Below, one piece after another: positions 7,089 to 14,851 of a stretch of 26,024 bases of DNA. The notes under the pieces are model-generated. The model made no database searches, was not told where the DNA came from, and saw only the letters and a list, made by a program, of their open reading frames with translations. Every line of letters starts with the position of its first letter. Within the stretch, counting starts at the first letter, position 1. The stretch lies in the NCBI GenBank assembly GCA_019116405.1, contig DXBS01000054.1:1-26024 (forward strand), given 5' to 3'. The DNA is from Candidatus Gallimonas intestinigallinarum. GTDB taxonomy: Bacteria > Bacillota_A > Clostridia > Christensenellales > Borkfalkiaceae. The translations under genes and the position numbers were made by a program.

Positions 7089-7807
7089 AGACGGAAGGCA
7101 GAAACGCCGTTCTCGAACTGTTGAAAACGGATAAGACGGTGGAAAAGATCCTCATGGAGAAGGGCGCGCAGGGGACGCTGGGCAAGATCTTCGCGGAGGC
7201 GCGCAAAAAGAATATCCGCGTGCAGTTCGTTGACCGCGCGGCGCTCGATCGGGAGAGTGAGAGCTGGCGGCATCAGGGCGTCATCGCCTTCACGACGGCG
7301 TACGAGTACTTTGATTTGGAGGACTTGATCGCGCCTTCGGAGCAGAAGGACAGTCTCATCGTCCTGTGCGACGGCGTCGAGGACGTGCATAACCTGGGCA
7401 GCATCCTGCGCGTTGCGGAGTGCGCGGGGGCAGACGGCGTCGTCATTCCCTCCGTCAAGGGCGCGTCCGTCACCGAGGCGGTCATCCGCATCTCGGCGGG
7501 TGCGGCGGAGCACATCAAGGTCGCAAAAGTCGTGTCCCTCAACCGCGCCGTCGAACAGTTGCAGGAAGCCGGCTACTGGGTGTACGCCCTGGAGGCGGGC
7601 GGCGAGAGCATCTATCAGAAGGACCTTACGGGCAAGGTCGCGCTCATCGTCGGCGGCGAGGACAGCGGCGTCAAGCGCCTCACGCGCGAGAAGTGCGACG
7701 GCGTGCTCTCCATTCCGCTGTTCGGCAAGGTCAATTCCCTCAACGCCTCCGTGGCGCTGGGGATCGCGGTGTACGAGGTGGTGCGTGCAAGACTTCAGGG
7801 AGAGTGA
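7085..7807 (+). CDS. rlmB: TrmH/SpoU family RNA 2'-O-methyltransferase (RlmB-like)
   Basis: The 240-residue enzyme would methylate the 2'-O of a guanosine in 23S rRNA using SAM. It begins EGRNAVLELL, the start of the substrate-binding domain. The SpoU catalytic domain has the three knotted motifs: DGVEDVHNLGSILRVAECAG (motif 1, with the catalytic Asn/Arg region), LIVGGEDSGVKR (motif 2) and IPLFGKVNSLNASVALGIAVYE (motif 3). Length is typical. It overlaps mrnC by four bases and its last 23 bases overlap the GTG-initiated sigH. Assignment to RlmB rather than another TrmH paralogue rests on the neighbours. Confidence 0.93.
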   Translation: MKTEGRNAVLELLKTDKTVEKILMEKGAQGTLGKIFAEARKKNIRVQFVDRAALDRESESWRHQGVIAFTTAYEYFDLEDLIAPSEQKDSLIVLCDGVEDVHNLGSILRVAECAGADGVVIPSVKGASVTEAVIRISAGAAEHIKVAKVVSLNRAVEQLQEAGYWVYALEAGGESIYQKDLTGKVALIVGGEDSGVKRLTREKCDGVLSIPLFGKVNSLNASVALGIAVYEVVRARLQGE

Positions 7808-8333
7808 CGAGGCGCTCGTCGCCCGTGCGCAGGCGGGGGAGGACGGCGCGGCGGAGGAGCTTCTCAACCGCTACAAGAACGCCGTGCGTGCCCGCGCTCG
7901 CAAGTTCTTTCTGGAGGGCGGTGAGACGGAGGATCTCGTTCAGGAGGGGATGATCGGGCTGTATACCGCCATCCGCGCCTATTCGCCCGCGCACGGCAAG
8001 AGTTTCAAGAACTTTGCCTACCTGTGCGTGACGCGCCGCATCTATGACGCGCTGCGCGCCGCCAATAAATTAAAGGGCAAAGAGGATCTCGATCCCGACT
8101 CGCTGGAAGCGGGTGGCACGCCCGAGGAGTCGCTCCTGGCGGGCGAATCGCGCGCCGAGCTGCAGCTCAAGCTCATGCGCGAGCTGTCCGATTTTGAGTT
8201 CCGCGTCGTCACGCTCTGGCTGGAGGGCATGAGTTATGCCGCCATTGCCGAGATGACGGGCAAGCAATTAAAGAGTATCGACAACGCCTTGGCGCGCTCC
8301 AAAAAGAAGCTGCAGCGGGCGTTTCTCAATTAG
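7785..8333 (+). CDS. sigH: RNA polymerase sporulation sigma factor, SigH-like
   Basis: The 182-residue protein has sigma region 2 (YKNAVRARARKFFLEGGETEDLVQEGMIGLYTAIRAY, the core-binding and -10 recognition helix, followed by FKNFAYLCVTRRI) and region 4 (MSYAAIAEMTGKQLKSIDNALARSKKKLQ, a helix-turn-helix for the -35). Both resemble Bacillus SigH, which directs the transition to stationary phase and sporulation. It is shorter than Bacillus SigH, mainly at the ends. The start is GTG 7785, preceded by GAGGTG within the end of rlmB. The frame is open further upstream, but that extension is not sigma-like. Position after rlmB is conserved in Firmicutes, though the yacP-type gene often found between them is absent. 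Confidence 0.9.
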   Translation: MQDFRESDEALVARAQAGEDGAAEELLNRYKNAVRARARKFFLEGGETEDLVQEGMIGLYTAIRAYSPAHGKSFKNFAYLCVTRRIYDALRAANKLKGKEDLDPDSLEAGGTPEESLLAGESRAELQLKLMRELSDFEFRVVTLWLEGMSYAAIAEMTGKQLKSIDNALARSKKKLQRAFLN

Positions 8334-8342
8334 GGAGGCACT

Positions 8343-10148
8343 ATGGCACACCTTGCGCTCTATCGCAAGTTCCGCCCCGCGACGTTTGATGCGATCGTGC
8401 GGCAGGAACACGTCGTGCGCGTCCTCGTCAACCAGATCGAGCGGGGCGAGGTCGGGCACGCATACCTCTTCACGGGGCCGCGCGGGACGGGAAAGACGAG
8501 CGTCGCGCGCATTTTTGCGCGCGCGATCAACTGTGAGCACCCCGTAAACGGCTCGCCCTGCGGTAAGTGCGCGACGTGTCTTGCGCTCGCGGACGGGTCG
8601 CTGGATATCGTGGAGATCGACGCGGCGTCCAACAATGGCGTCAATGAGATGCGCGATCTGCGGGAAAAGGTGCAGTATCCGCCCGTCTCATGCAGGTATA
8701 AGGTGTATATCATCGACGAGGTGCACATGCTCACGGACAGCGCCTTCAATGCGCTCCTCAAGACGCTGGAGGAGCCGCCCGCACACGCCGTGTTCATTCT
8801 TGCGACGACCGAGCCGCACAAGATCCCCGCGACCATCCTCTCGCGCTGTATGCGCCTTGATTTCAAACTCATTCCCGAAGAGGATCTCGAAAAGCACCTC
8901 GCGGGCATTTTGGATGAAATGGGGCGCGCGTACGAGCCTGAGGCGGTCGCGGCAATCGCTCGTGCGGGCGCGGGCAGTGATCGCGATATGCTTTCCATCG
9001 CCGAAATGTGTCTTGCGTACGGGGACAAACTCACCTACGCGGGCGTGACCAGCGTTTTAGGTTCGGCAGACTTTGCGACCAACGCGGCGATCGTCTCCGC
9101 GATGCTCTCCGCCGACCTCGGCGGCACGCTGGCGGCGGCAGAGCGTGTGCTCGGCGAGGGCAAGGGTGTGGGCGTCGTCCTGCGCGATCTGCTGGAACTG
9201 CTCAACCGCGTCGCCGTCGCCAAATCCTGCCCCAATGCCGAAAAGCTGCTCTCCCTTCCCAAGGAGATGTTCTCTGAAATCAAGCGCATTGCAGACGGGG
9301 CGGACGGCGCCGCCATTCTGCGTGCGACAGACATTCTCGTCGGCGTGGAGACGGAGCTGCGCTTTGCTTCCTCACCGCGCATCTCACTGGAGACGGCGCT
9401 GCTGCGCATCGCGATGCCCCGCGAGGACCGCGACACGGACGCGCTGCTCGCGCGCATTGCAATGCTGGAGCGGCAAGTCGCCGCGCTCTCGTCGAACGCG
9501 CCCCGTGCGGCTGCGGAAAAACCCATCCCTTCGGCGGCGTCTGCGTCCCGCGTGGAGCAGGAGCCTGCTCCCATAGCAGCCGATCTGCCACCCGTGCGTG
9601 AGCCTGTAACGCAGAAAAGCGTACCCGTCTTTGACGAACTTCCGCCTCCGCCCGAGCCGGATTGGAGTGCATCGTGGGAGCCGCCCTTCGCGCCCGAGCC
9701 GGATGTTGCGCCAAAGCGTACGCCAAAGGCTGCGTCTGAGATGCCTGCACAGGGCAGGGCGGCGGATGATCCCTTTCCAAAGTCTGATGAAGCGCCCGTC
9801 GCTGCGCCGTCAGGCGTCGCGGTGGGCGGGGACGACTCGCCCGAGGTCGTGTTCGGCAAGTTCCTGCGCAGGCTTCGCAAGCTTCCCAAGAGCGGCGTCG
9901 TGTACACGCTCTGCCGTGATCTTGCGGCGAGCCGGGAGGGCGATACCCTCGTCCTGACGACGGACGTTAAAACGGTCGCGGATACCCTGAACGGCGAGCG
10001 GCACGCGCCCATCATGCGCGAGGTGTTTGCGGAGATGGGCATAGAAAAGTTTGAAGTGCGCTACGCTTCGGAGGAGCGCCGCGACGAAAAGGCGGGGCTG
10101 GAGCAGCTCAAGAAGGATTTTTCGGATTACCCGATCGATATCAAGTAA
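8343..10148 (+). CDS. dnaX: DNA polymerase III subunit gamma/tau
   Basis: The 601-residue protein is the clamp-loader ATPase. The AAA+ core occupies about residues 1-365. It has Walker A GPRGTGKT at 45-52, a zinc module of four cysteines (C-x8-C-x2-C-x2-C), Walker B with IIDEVHML, and sensor 1 with ATTEPHKIPATILSRC. A proline/alanine-rich linker (about 390-490) leads to a C-terminal tau-like domain that would contact the polymerase or helicase. The ATG has GGGAGGC just before it and follows the sigH stop by nine bases. A run of five A residues at 9517-9521 is not a classical frameshift heptamer, so a separate gamma product is not supported. Confidence 0.97.
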   Translation: MAHLALYRKFRPATFDAIVRQEHVVRVLVNQIERGEVGHAYLFTGPRGTGKTSVARIFARAINCEHPVNGSPCGKCATCLALADGSLDIVEIDAASNNGVNEMRDLREKVQYPPVSCRYKVYIIDEVHMLTDSAFNALLKTLEEPPAHAVFILATTEPHKIPATILSRCMRLDFKLIPEEDLEKHLAGILDEMGRAYEPEAVAAIARAGAGSDRDMLSIAEMCLAYGDKLTYAGVTSVLGSADFATNAAIVSAMLSADLGGTLAAAERVLGEGKGVGVVLRDLLELLNRVAVAKSCPNAEKLLSLPKEMFSEIKRIADGADGAAILRATDILVGVETELRFASSPRISLETALLRIAMPREDRDTDALLARIAMLERQVAALSSNAPRAAAEKPIPSAASASRVEQEPAPIAADLPPVREPVTQKSVPVFDELPPPPEPDWSASWEPPFAPEPDVAPKRTPKAASEMPAQGRAADDPFPKSDEAPVAAPSGVAVGGDDSPEVVFGKFLRRLRKLPKSGVVYTLCRDLAASREGDTLVLTTDVKTVADTLNGERHAPIMREVFAEMGIEKFEVRYASEERRDEKAGLEQLKKDFSDYPIDIK

Positions 10149-10163
10149 CAATTCGGAGGAAAT

Positions 10164-10502
10164 ATGGCAAAGTTCAACGGCGGAATGGGGGGCGCGAACA
10201 TGCAGAACCTCATGAAACAGGCGCAGAAGATGCAGGAAGAGATGCAGGCGACGGAAAAGCTGCTCGATGAGTGGGAGATCGTCGGCACTGCCGGCGGCGA
10301 GGCGGTCGTCGTCTATATGAACGCGAAGAAGATCATCGACGGCATCGAGATCGACAAGTCGGTCATCGATCCCGAGGACGAGGAGATGCTCGAGGACCTC
10401 ATCATGGCGGCAATCCTCGATGGCTACAAGAAGGCGGATGCCGTCTACGAGGAGAAGATGGGCAAGTTCGGCAACATGGGCGGCATGGGAGGCTTGCTGT
10501 AA
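10164..10502 (+). CDS. YbaB/EbfC family nucleoid-associated protein
   Basis: The 112-residue protein is a typical YbaB: a small, acidic, homodimeric DNA-binding protein. The N-terminus is Gly/Met/Asn-rich, then QNLMKQAQKMQEEMQATEK forms the first helix. The core has VGTAGGEAVVVYMNAKK, IDKSVIDPEDEEMLEDLIMAA and a terminal helix NDGYKKADAVYEEK-like, ending in a Gly/Met tail. The ribosome site CGGAGG lies just before the ATG. Placement between dnaX and recR is conserved across many bacteria and points to a link with DNA replication or repair, but its exact role is not settled. Confidence 0.94.
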   Translation: MAKFNGGMGGANMQNLMKQAQKMQEEMQATEKLLDEWEIVGTAGGEAVVVYMNAKKIIDGIEIDKSVIDPEDEEMLEDLIMAAILDGYKKADAVYEEKMGKFGNMGGMGGLL

Positions 10503-11096
10503 GTGGAAGTCTTTATCGAGCCCATCGGTCGGCTCATGAACGAGTTTTCCAAGCTCCCGGGCGTCGGGAAAAAGACGGCGCAGCGCTATGCCTACCGCGT
10601 CATCAACATGTCGGAAGCGGAAGCGCGCGCCTTTGCGGACGCCATCGTGGACGTCAAGCGCAAAGTCCGCTTCTGCAAGATCTGCGGCAACTTCACCGAG
10701 AACGAGGTGTGCGACGTCTGTTTGAGTCGCGATAAATCGACGATCTGTGTCGTCAAGGAACCCAAGGACGTCGTCGCGCTGGAAAAATTGCACGAATACA
10801 AGGGCGTGTACCACGTTCTGCACGGCGTCATCGACCCGATGAACGGCGTCTCGCCCAACGATATCCGCATCAAGGAACTGCTTGCGCGCGTCGCGGAGGG
10901 CGGCGTCAGGGAAGTCATCATGGCGACCAATCCTGACGTCGAGGGCGAGGCGACGGCGATGTACATCGCAAAGCTGTTAAAGCCGCTCGGCGTCGTGGTC
11001 ACGCGCATCTCGCGCGGCGTGCCCGTCGGCTCGGAACTGGAGTACGCGGACGAGGCGACGCTGGCGCGCGCGCTGTCCGAGCGCAAACAGATCTGA
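10503..11096 (+). CDS. recR: Recombination mediator RecR
   Basis: The 197-residue protein helps load RecA at gaps together with RecF/RecO. It has an N-terminal helix-hairpin-helix ([19 protein letters not shown]), a four-cysteine zinc finger (CKIC and CDVC, about residues 57-72), a Toprim domain ([15 protein letters not shown] through [15 protein letters not shown] and [19 protein letters not shown]), and the C-terminal [21 protein letters not shown]. The start is GTG 10503, immediately after the ybaB stop, with GGGAGG eight bases upstream. Length and domains are complete. Confidence 0.97.
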   Translation: MEVFIEPIGRLMNEFSKLPGVGKKTAQRYAYRVINMSEAEARAFADAIVDVKRKVRFCKICGNFTENEVCDVCLSRDKSTICVVKEPKDVVALEKLHEYKGVYHVLHGVIDPMNGVSPNDIRIKELLARVAEGGVREVIMATNPDVEGEATAMYIAKLLKPLGVVVTRISRGVPVGSELEYADEATLARALSERKQI

Positions 11097-11149
11097 AACA
11101 ATTTTTGCGATGCAATCATTCAATAAAATGAATTAAAAGGAAGGAAATC

Positions 11150-12121
11150 ATGAAAATTTCCGTACTCGGATGCGGGCGCTGGGGGTCGTTCATCGCGTGG
11201 TATCTCTCCCGTCAGGGGAACGAGGTCACAAGCTGGGGGCCCGAGGGCGACCCTTCCTATGAGGTTCTGAGAACGACGGGCAGGAACGACTATGTGACGC
11301 TCGACGAGCGTATCAAGCTGACGTGCGACTTGGAGCGCGCCGTGAAGACGGCGGAGCTCATCGTCATCTCCATCAGTTCGCAGGGGCTGCGCGGGTTCAT
11401 GCAGCGCATTATTCAGTATCCCGTTTCGGACAAGGTCTTCGTTCTGTGCATGAAGGGAATCGAGACGGGGACGGGCAAGCGCCTCTCGGAGATCCTGGTC
11501 GAGAGCGGCATTTCGCCCGAAAGGATCGCCGTCTGGGTGGGGCCCGGGCATATTCAGAGCTTTATACAGGGCATCCCCAACTGTATGGTCATAGACTCCG
11601 TCAATGAGGAGCTGAAAATTTCCCTCGTCGACCGCTTCAAGAGCGATCTCATCCGCTTTTATTACGGCAACGATTTGCTTGGGACGGAGATCGGCGCGGC
11701 GGCAAAGAACGTCATGGGGATCGCTGCGGGCGTGCTGGACGTCATCTGCGTGCCTCTGAAAGGGCCGCTGATGTCGCGCGGCGCGCGGGAAGTCGCCCGC
11801 CTCATCAAGGCGATGGGGGGCAACGAGCTCTCCGCCTACGGACTTGCGCACTTGGGCGACTATGAAACGACGCTCTTTTCCAGGTACTCGCACAACCGCA
11901 TGTACGGTGAGATGCTGGCAAAGGGGCAGCGCTTTGAAAAACTTGCAGAGGGCGTGGCGACGTCGCAGGCGATGAAGCTTCTGGGTGAAAAGTATGGCGT
12001 CGATCTGCCCATCACGCAGGCGGTGTACAGCGTCTGCTATGGGGAAGGGGACGATGAGCGCCGCTGCAGGGAGGCGATCGGCGCCCTGTTTGCACGCAGC
12101 ACCAAGCCGGAAATGTACTAG
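11150..12121 (+). CDS. gpsA: NAD(P)-dependent glycerol-3-phosphate dehydrogenase-like protein (divergent GpsA)
   Basis: The 323-residue protein has the GpsA architecture. An N-terminal Rossmann fold carries LGCGRWGSFIA. A GPGHIQSF segment replaces the usual GPSHA. EIGAAAKNVMGIAAG has the catalytic lysine at 186. A C-terminal helical domain has RGAREVARLIKAMGG, GLAHLGDYETTLFSRYSHNR and a final VDLPITQAVYSVCYG. GpsA makes sn-glycerol-3-phosphate for phospholipid synthesis. The substitutions GWG to RWG and GPSHAE to GPGHIQ are more than usual, so this could be a secondary paralogue with a shifted substrate. It has a good ribosome site (AAGGAAGG) and sits 53 bases after recR. Confidence 0.82.
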   Translation: MKISVLGCGRWGSFIAWYLSRQGNEVTSWGPEGDPSYEVLRTTGRNDYVTLDERIKLTCDLERAVKTAELIVISISSQGLRGFMQRIIQYPVSDKVFVLCMKGIETGTGKRLSEILVESGISPERIAVWVGPGHIQSFIQGIPNCMVIDSVNEELKISLVDRFKSDLIRFYYGNDLLGTEIGAAAKNVMGIAAGVLDVICVPLKGPLMSRGAREVARLIKAMGGNELSAYGLAHLGDYETTLFSRYSHNRMYGEMLAKGQRFEKLAEGVATSQAMKLLGEKYGVDLPITQAVYSVCYGEGDDERRCREAIGALFARSTKPEMY

Positions 12122-12152
12122 TAAACGCATATTTTGCTCATTTACACAGTAC

Positions 12153-12165
12153 TATGTCAGACATA
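12153..12165. repeat. Second copy of the TATGTCAGACATA palindrome
   Basis: This perfect palindrome lies in the AT-rich interval between the gpsA-like and YcxB-like genes. The flanking bases extend the match with the glmS copy leftwards, to 18 bases with one mismatch (12148-12165 against 2663-2680). The right flanks are also AT-rich but differ. Confidence 0.5.
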
Positions 12166-12185
12166 ATATTATTTTTGAGAGGTAA

Positions 12186-12812
12186 ATGATGAACGAAGAA
12201 TTGCACGAGAAGACCGAGCAGCCGGTTTCAGGCGCAGTTCATGCGGATGCCGACGCATCGCGAGTAGAGATAAAGCAACAGCCCGTACAGGAAAGTCCGT
12301 GCGTGAAAACCCGCGTCACGGTAGACGGGGCGCTGCAAAAGCGCATTTCCAAAAACGCGCGCATCATTTTGTTGTGCGCAATGATCTTAGGAATCGTCAT
12401 GCTCATCGCGTATATCGCGCTGTATGTCGTCTTTGAGGAGGGAATCATTGCTCTGGAGGACGATTCCTGGCTGGATTTGCTGCTGTGGGTAGGGGCAATC
12501 CTCTTTGCGTTCGGGCTGGTTTTCTTTATTACGAGCGGCAGAGTAAACAAGAAACAGCTCTCGATCGCCTTTGTCAATGAGTATGAGTTCTATCCCGAGG
12601 GTCTTGTTATCAACGATTACCGTGCGGGTGAGCACGTCTCTACGGCGCGCCTCAGGTACTCCGATTTTGAGAAGATCAAGGAGAGCAGGGAATTTTTCCT
12701 CCTGTATCCCAATCGCGTCACGGTGTACCCCGTCGATAAGAAATTGCTTTCGGAGGAGGAATGCGCGCAGCTGCGCACTATTTTGCGACTTCCGCCGAAA
12801 AAGAAGAAATAG
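12186..12812 (+). CDS. Membrane protein with YcxB-like C-terminal domain
   Basis: The 208-residue protein has a polar N-terminal tail of ~58 residues. Two hydrophobic segments follow (IILLCAMILGIVMLIAYIAL, about 60-80, and LLLWVGAILFAFGLVFFIT, about 97-116). A C-terminal soluble domain (about 120-202) includes LRYSDFEKIKESREFFLLYPN and VYPVDKKLLSEEECAQLRTIL. The last part resembles the YcxB-like domain, whose function is unknown. It ends in a run of lysines. The second ATG (12189) is six bases from the GAGAGG site and is the better start; the first is only three bases away. It is probably an inner-membrane protein with both ends in the cytoplasm. Confidence 0.85.
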   Translation: MMNEELHEKTEQPVSGAVHADADASRVEIKQQPVQESPCVKTRVTVDGALQKRISKNARIILLCAMILGIVMLIAYIALYVVFEEGIIALEDDSWLDLLLWVGAILFAFGLVFFITSGRVNKKQLSIAFVNEYEFYPEGLVINDYRAGEHVSTARLRYSDFEKIKESREFFLLYPNRVTVYPVDKKLLSEEECAQLRTILRLPPKKKK

Positions 12813-12829
12813 GACATATTCTCGTGAGG

Positions 12830-12858
12830 CGCCCTGCGACAGCTTTTGCCGCAGGGCG
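12830..12858 (+). terminator. Terminator after the YcxB-like gene
   Basis: CGCCCTGCG (12830-12838) pairs with CGCAGGGCG (12850-12858) around an 11-base loop and is followed by TCATTTTA. The stem shares GCGCCCTGC with the terminator at 16065-16097. Confidence 0.75.
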
Positions 12859-12889
12859 TCATTTTACGCAGCATGTGTCTTTATATGGC

Positions 12890-12922
12890 ATCGCGCGCCG
12901 CCCGGAACGGGCGGCGCGCGAT
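12890..12922. other. Perfect 15-bp GC-rich hairpin between YcxB-like gene and tRNA-Val
   Basis: ATCGCGCGCCGCCCG (12890-12904) pairs perfectly with CGGGCGGCGCGCGAT (12908-12922) around the loop GAA. Neither side carries a T run. It lies ~80 bases beyond the 3' end of the minus-strand tRNA and 30 bases beyond the plus-strand terminator, so it may act as an insulating terminator for convergent transcription. Confidence 0.6.
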
Positions 12923-13003
12923 ACACAAAACGGAGAACAAAAAAATGAAAACCCCACATATCGGCGCTTTTATCATCTCTCCGGCACGATATACAGGGCT
13001 TTA

Positions 13004-13080
<77 letters not shown>

Positions 13081-13093
13081 GTGAACAACGGTA

Positions 13094-13122
13094 ATGATAC
13101 TAAAAAAACACCGGCTTGTCAA
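13094..13122 (-). promoter_or_regulatory. Promoter of tRNA-Val
   Basis: On the minus strand, a consensus -35 TTGACA (13122-13117) and TATCAT (13099-13094) are 17 bp apart. The -10 ends 13 bases before the tRNA 5' end. A-rich runs lie upstream, as expected for an UP element. Confidence 0.85.
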
Positions 13123-13221
13123 GCATTCTGCGCGACATATTCAAGTTTTTTTTGCTGAATTTTCGGAATTTTTTGTTTTTTTATCAGAATAACGGAAGGA
13201 GGTACAATTTTTTAGAAAGCC

Positions 13222-13274
13222 CTTGACGAAATTTTCGGCAAAGTATTGACGAAAAGCGGTTTTCGCGGTACAAT
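13222..13274 (+). promoter_or_regulatory. Promoter of the flavoprotein operon with repeated TTGACGAAA boxes
   Basis: TTGACG (13246-13251) and TACAAT (13269-13274) are 17 bp apart. The spacer holds the inverted repeat CGAAAA-GCGG-TTTTCG (13250-13265). TTGACGAAA occurs twice, at 13222-13230 and 13246-13254, exactly 24 bp apart, and the first copy also runs into TTTTCG. This looks like a two-site operator. Confidence 0.7.
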
Positions 13275-13303
13275 GTGCTTGACCAAACGAGAAGGAGGAT
13301 GGG

Positions 13304-14848
13304 ATGAGTTTCAAATACGATGCAGTCGTCATCGGCGCCGGGAACGGCGGACTGACGGCGGCGGTGCGTCTTGCGCAGGGCGGAGCAAAGACGCTGCTTG
13401 TAGAAAAACACAATCTGCCCGGTGGGTTTGCGACGAGTTTCCGCCGCGGACGCTTTGAGTTCGAGGCATCGCTGCACGAGCTCAATGATTTTGGTACGGC
13501 AGACAACGCGGGCGACGTGCGCCAGCTCTTCGATTCGCTCGGCGTAACGGATAAGATCGAATGGTTCTTTATTCCCGATGCCTACCGTGTCATCTGCAAA
13601 TCGGAGGGGCTGGATGCGACCATGCCCTTTGGGGTAAAGGCATTTATCGAACGTATGGAGCAGTACGTCCCCGGCAGCAGAAAGTCTACGGAAAAGTTCT
13701 TTGCTCTTGCCGAGGAAGTGCGCCTTGCGCAGGCGTACAGCAATTCCGTCAACGGCAAGACGGACTCCAAGTATATGGTAAAGAACTACGGCAACTTCGT
13801 CCGTTGCGGCTCTTATTCGGTCAACGAAGTACTGCGAACGCTGAAGATGCCGCAGAAGGCACAGGATATTCTGAGCGCTTACTGGTGCTATCTGGGAGCG
13901 CACCTCGAGGACATGAGCTTTGCGCACTATGCCTCCATGGTCAACCGCTACATCCTGCGCGGCGCGGTCAGCCCCAAATCCCGCTCGCATGAGATCTCGC
14001 TCGCAATGATCGAGCGCTTCCTCGAACTGGGCGGCGAGGTCCATATGAATACCGAGGCTGTCAGGATCCTCACGGGCAAGGACGGCGTAGAGGGCGTCAT
14101 GCTTGCAGACGGGACGGCGATTGAGACCCGCCATGTCGTTGCCAACTGTTCGCCGCACCTCGTCTACGGCAAAATGATGGACGACGTCCCCGAGCGCATC
14201 ATCCGTGCGACCAATGCGCGCAAGCTCTCGGGCAGGGGCTTTACGCTCTTTCTTGGGCTGGACGCCACGGCAGAGGAGATGGGTGTACAAAACCATAATT
14301 ATTTCCTGTACGATACTTCGGACTCGGTGAGACAGTATCATCTGATGGAGACGATCGAGGACAACGATGTACAGGCGACCGTCTGTCTCAACCGCGCGCA
14401 GCCCGATTGCTCGCCCGAGGGGACGTGCATGATGTACTTTACAACGCTGTTCATGCAGCGCGAGGACGGTACGGACGCCTGGTCGGAAGTCACGCCCGAG
14501 AACTATGTCAAAACAAAAAACAAAGTTGCAGACCGCATGATCGAGCGCTTCGAGCACGACACGGGCGCGCGCATCCGCGATCACATCGAAGAAATTGCGA
14601 TTGCGACGCCCATGACCTATGCCCGCTATTGCGGACACCCGCAGGGGACGATCTATGGCTATGAGTCGCAGTATTGGGACGGGTTGATGCCCCGCTTGCA
14701 GATGATGAGCGAGGACTATGCAAACGGCGTGCGCGGGCTGCGCTTTGCGGGCGGCTATGCGATGCGTCTTTCGGGCTATTCGAGCGCCTATCATGCGGGC
14801 GACATCTCCGGCCGCCAGACATTGGGCGATCTCAAGAGGGAGGGCTGA
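13304..14848 (+). CDS. FAD-dependent oxidoreductase, phytoene desaturase/retinol saturase-like
   Basis: The 514-residue flavoprotein has an N-terminal dinucleotide-binding fold: VVIGAGNGGLTAAVRLAQGG, then LLVEKHNLPGGFATSFRRGRFEFEASLHEL. This is the CrtI/RetSat-type signature, with Glu for the FAD ribose. A middle region contains an active-site-like helical domain. The C-terminal FAD motif is GLRFAGGYAMRLSGYSSAYHAGDISGRQT. Relatives add or remove hydrogen across C=C bonds of polyenes or lipids; the actual substrate here is not apparent. An AGGAGG site precedes the ATG. The next gene, four codons' distance or less away, encodes a dedicated-looking reductase, which suggests that the enzyme works in the reducing (saturase) direction. 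The paired arrangement is inferred from position. Confidence 0.85.
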   Translation: MSFKYDAVVIGAGNGGLTAAVRLAQGGAKTLLVEKHNLPGGFATSFRRGRFEFEASLHELNDFGTADNAGDVRQLFDSLGVTDKIEWFFIPDAYRVICKSEGLDATMPFGVKAFIERMEQYVPGSRKSTEKFFALAEEVRLAQAYSNSVNGKTDSKYMVKNYGNFVRCGSYSVNEVLRTLKMPQKAQDILSAYWCYLGAHLEDMSFAHYASMVNRYILRGAVSPKSRSHEISLAMIERFLELGGEVHMNTEAVRILTGKDGVEGVMLADGTAIETRHVVANCSPHLVYGKMMDDVPERIIRATNARKLSGRGFTLFLGLDATAEEMGVQNHNYFLYDTSDSVRQYHLMETIEDNDVQATVCLNRAQPDCSPEGTCMMYFTTLFMQREDGTDAWSEVTPENYVKTKNKVADRMIERFEHDTGARIRDHIEEIAIATPMTYARYCGHPQGTIYGYESQYWDGLMPRLQMMSEDYANGVRGLRFAGGYAMRLSGYSSAYHAGDISGRQTLGDLKREG

Positions 14849-14851
14849 GCC

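Noticed and set aside
7413..7784. In-frame extension of the sigH frame upstream of GTG 7785.
   Set aside because: The added residues are arginine/serine-rich and lie antiphase inside rlmB; a sigma factor does not start this way.
9516..9522. Run of five A residues in dnaX, considered as a -1 frameshift site producing a gamma subunit.
   Set aside because: GAAAAAC in this frame does not form an X XXY YYZ heptamer, and no stimulatory hairpin is evident.
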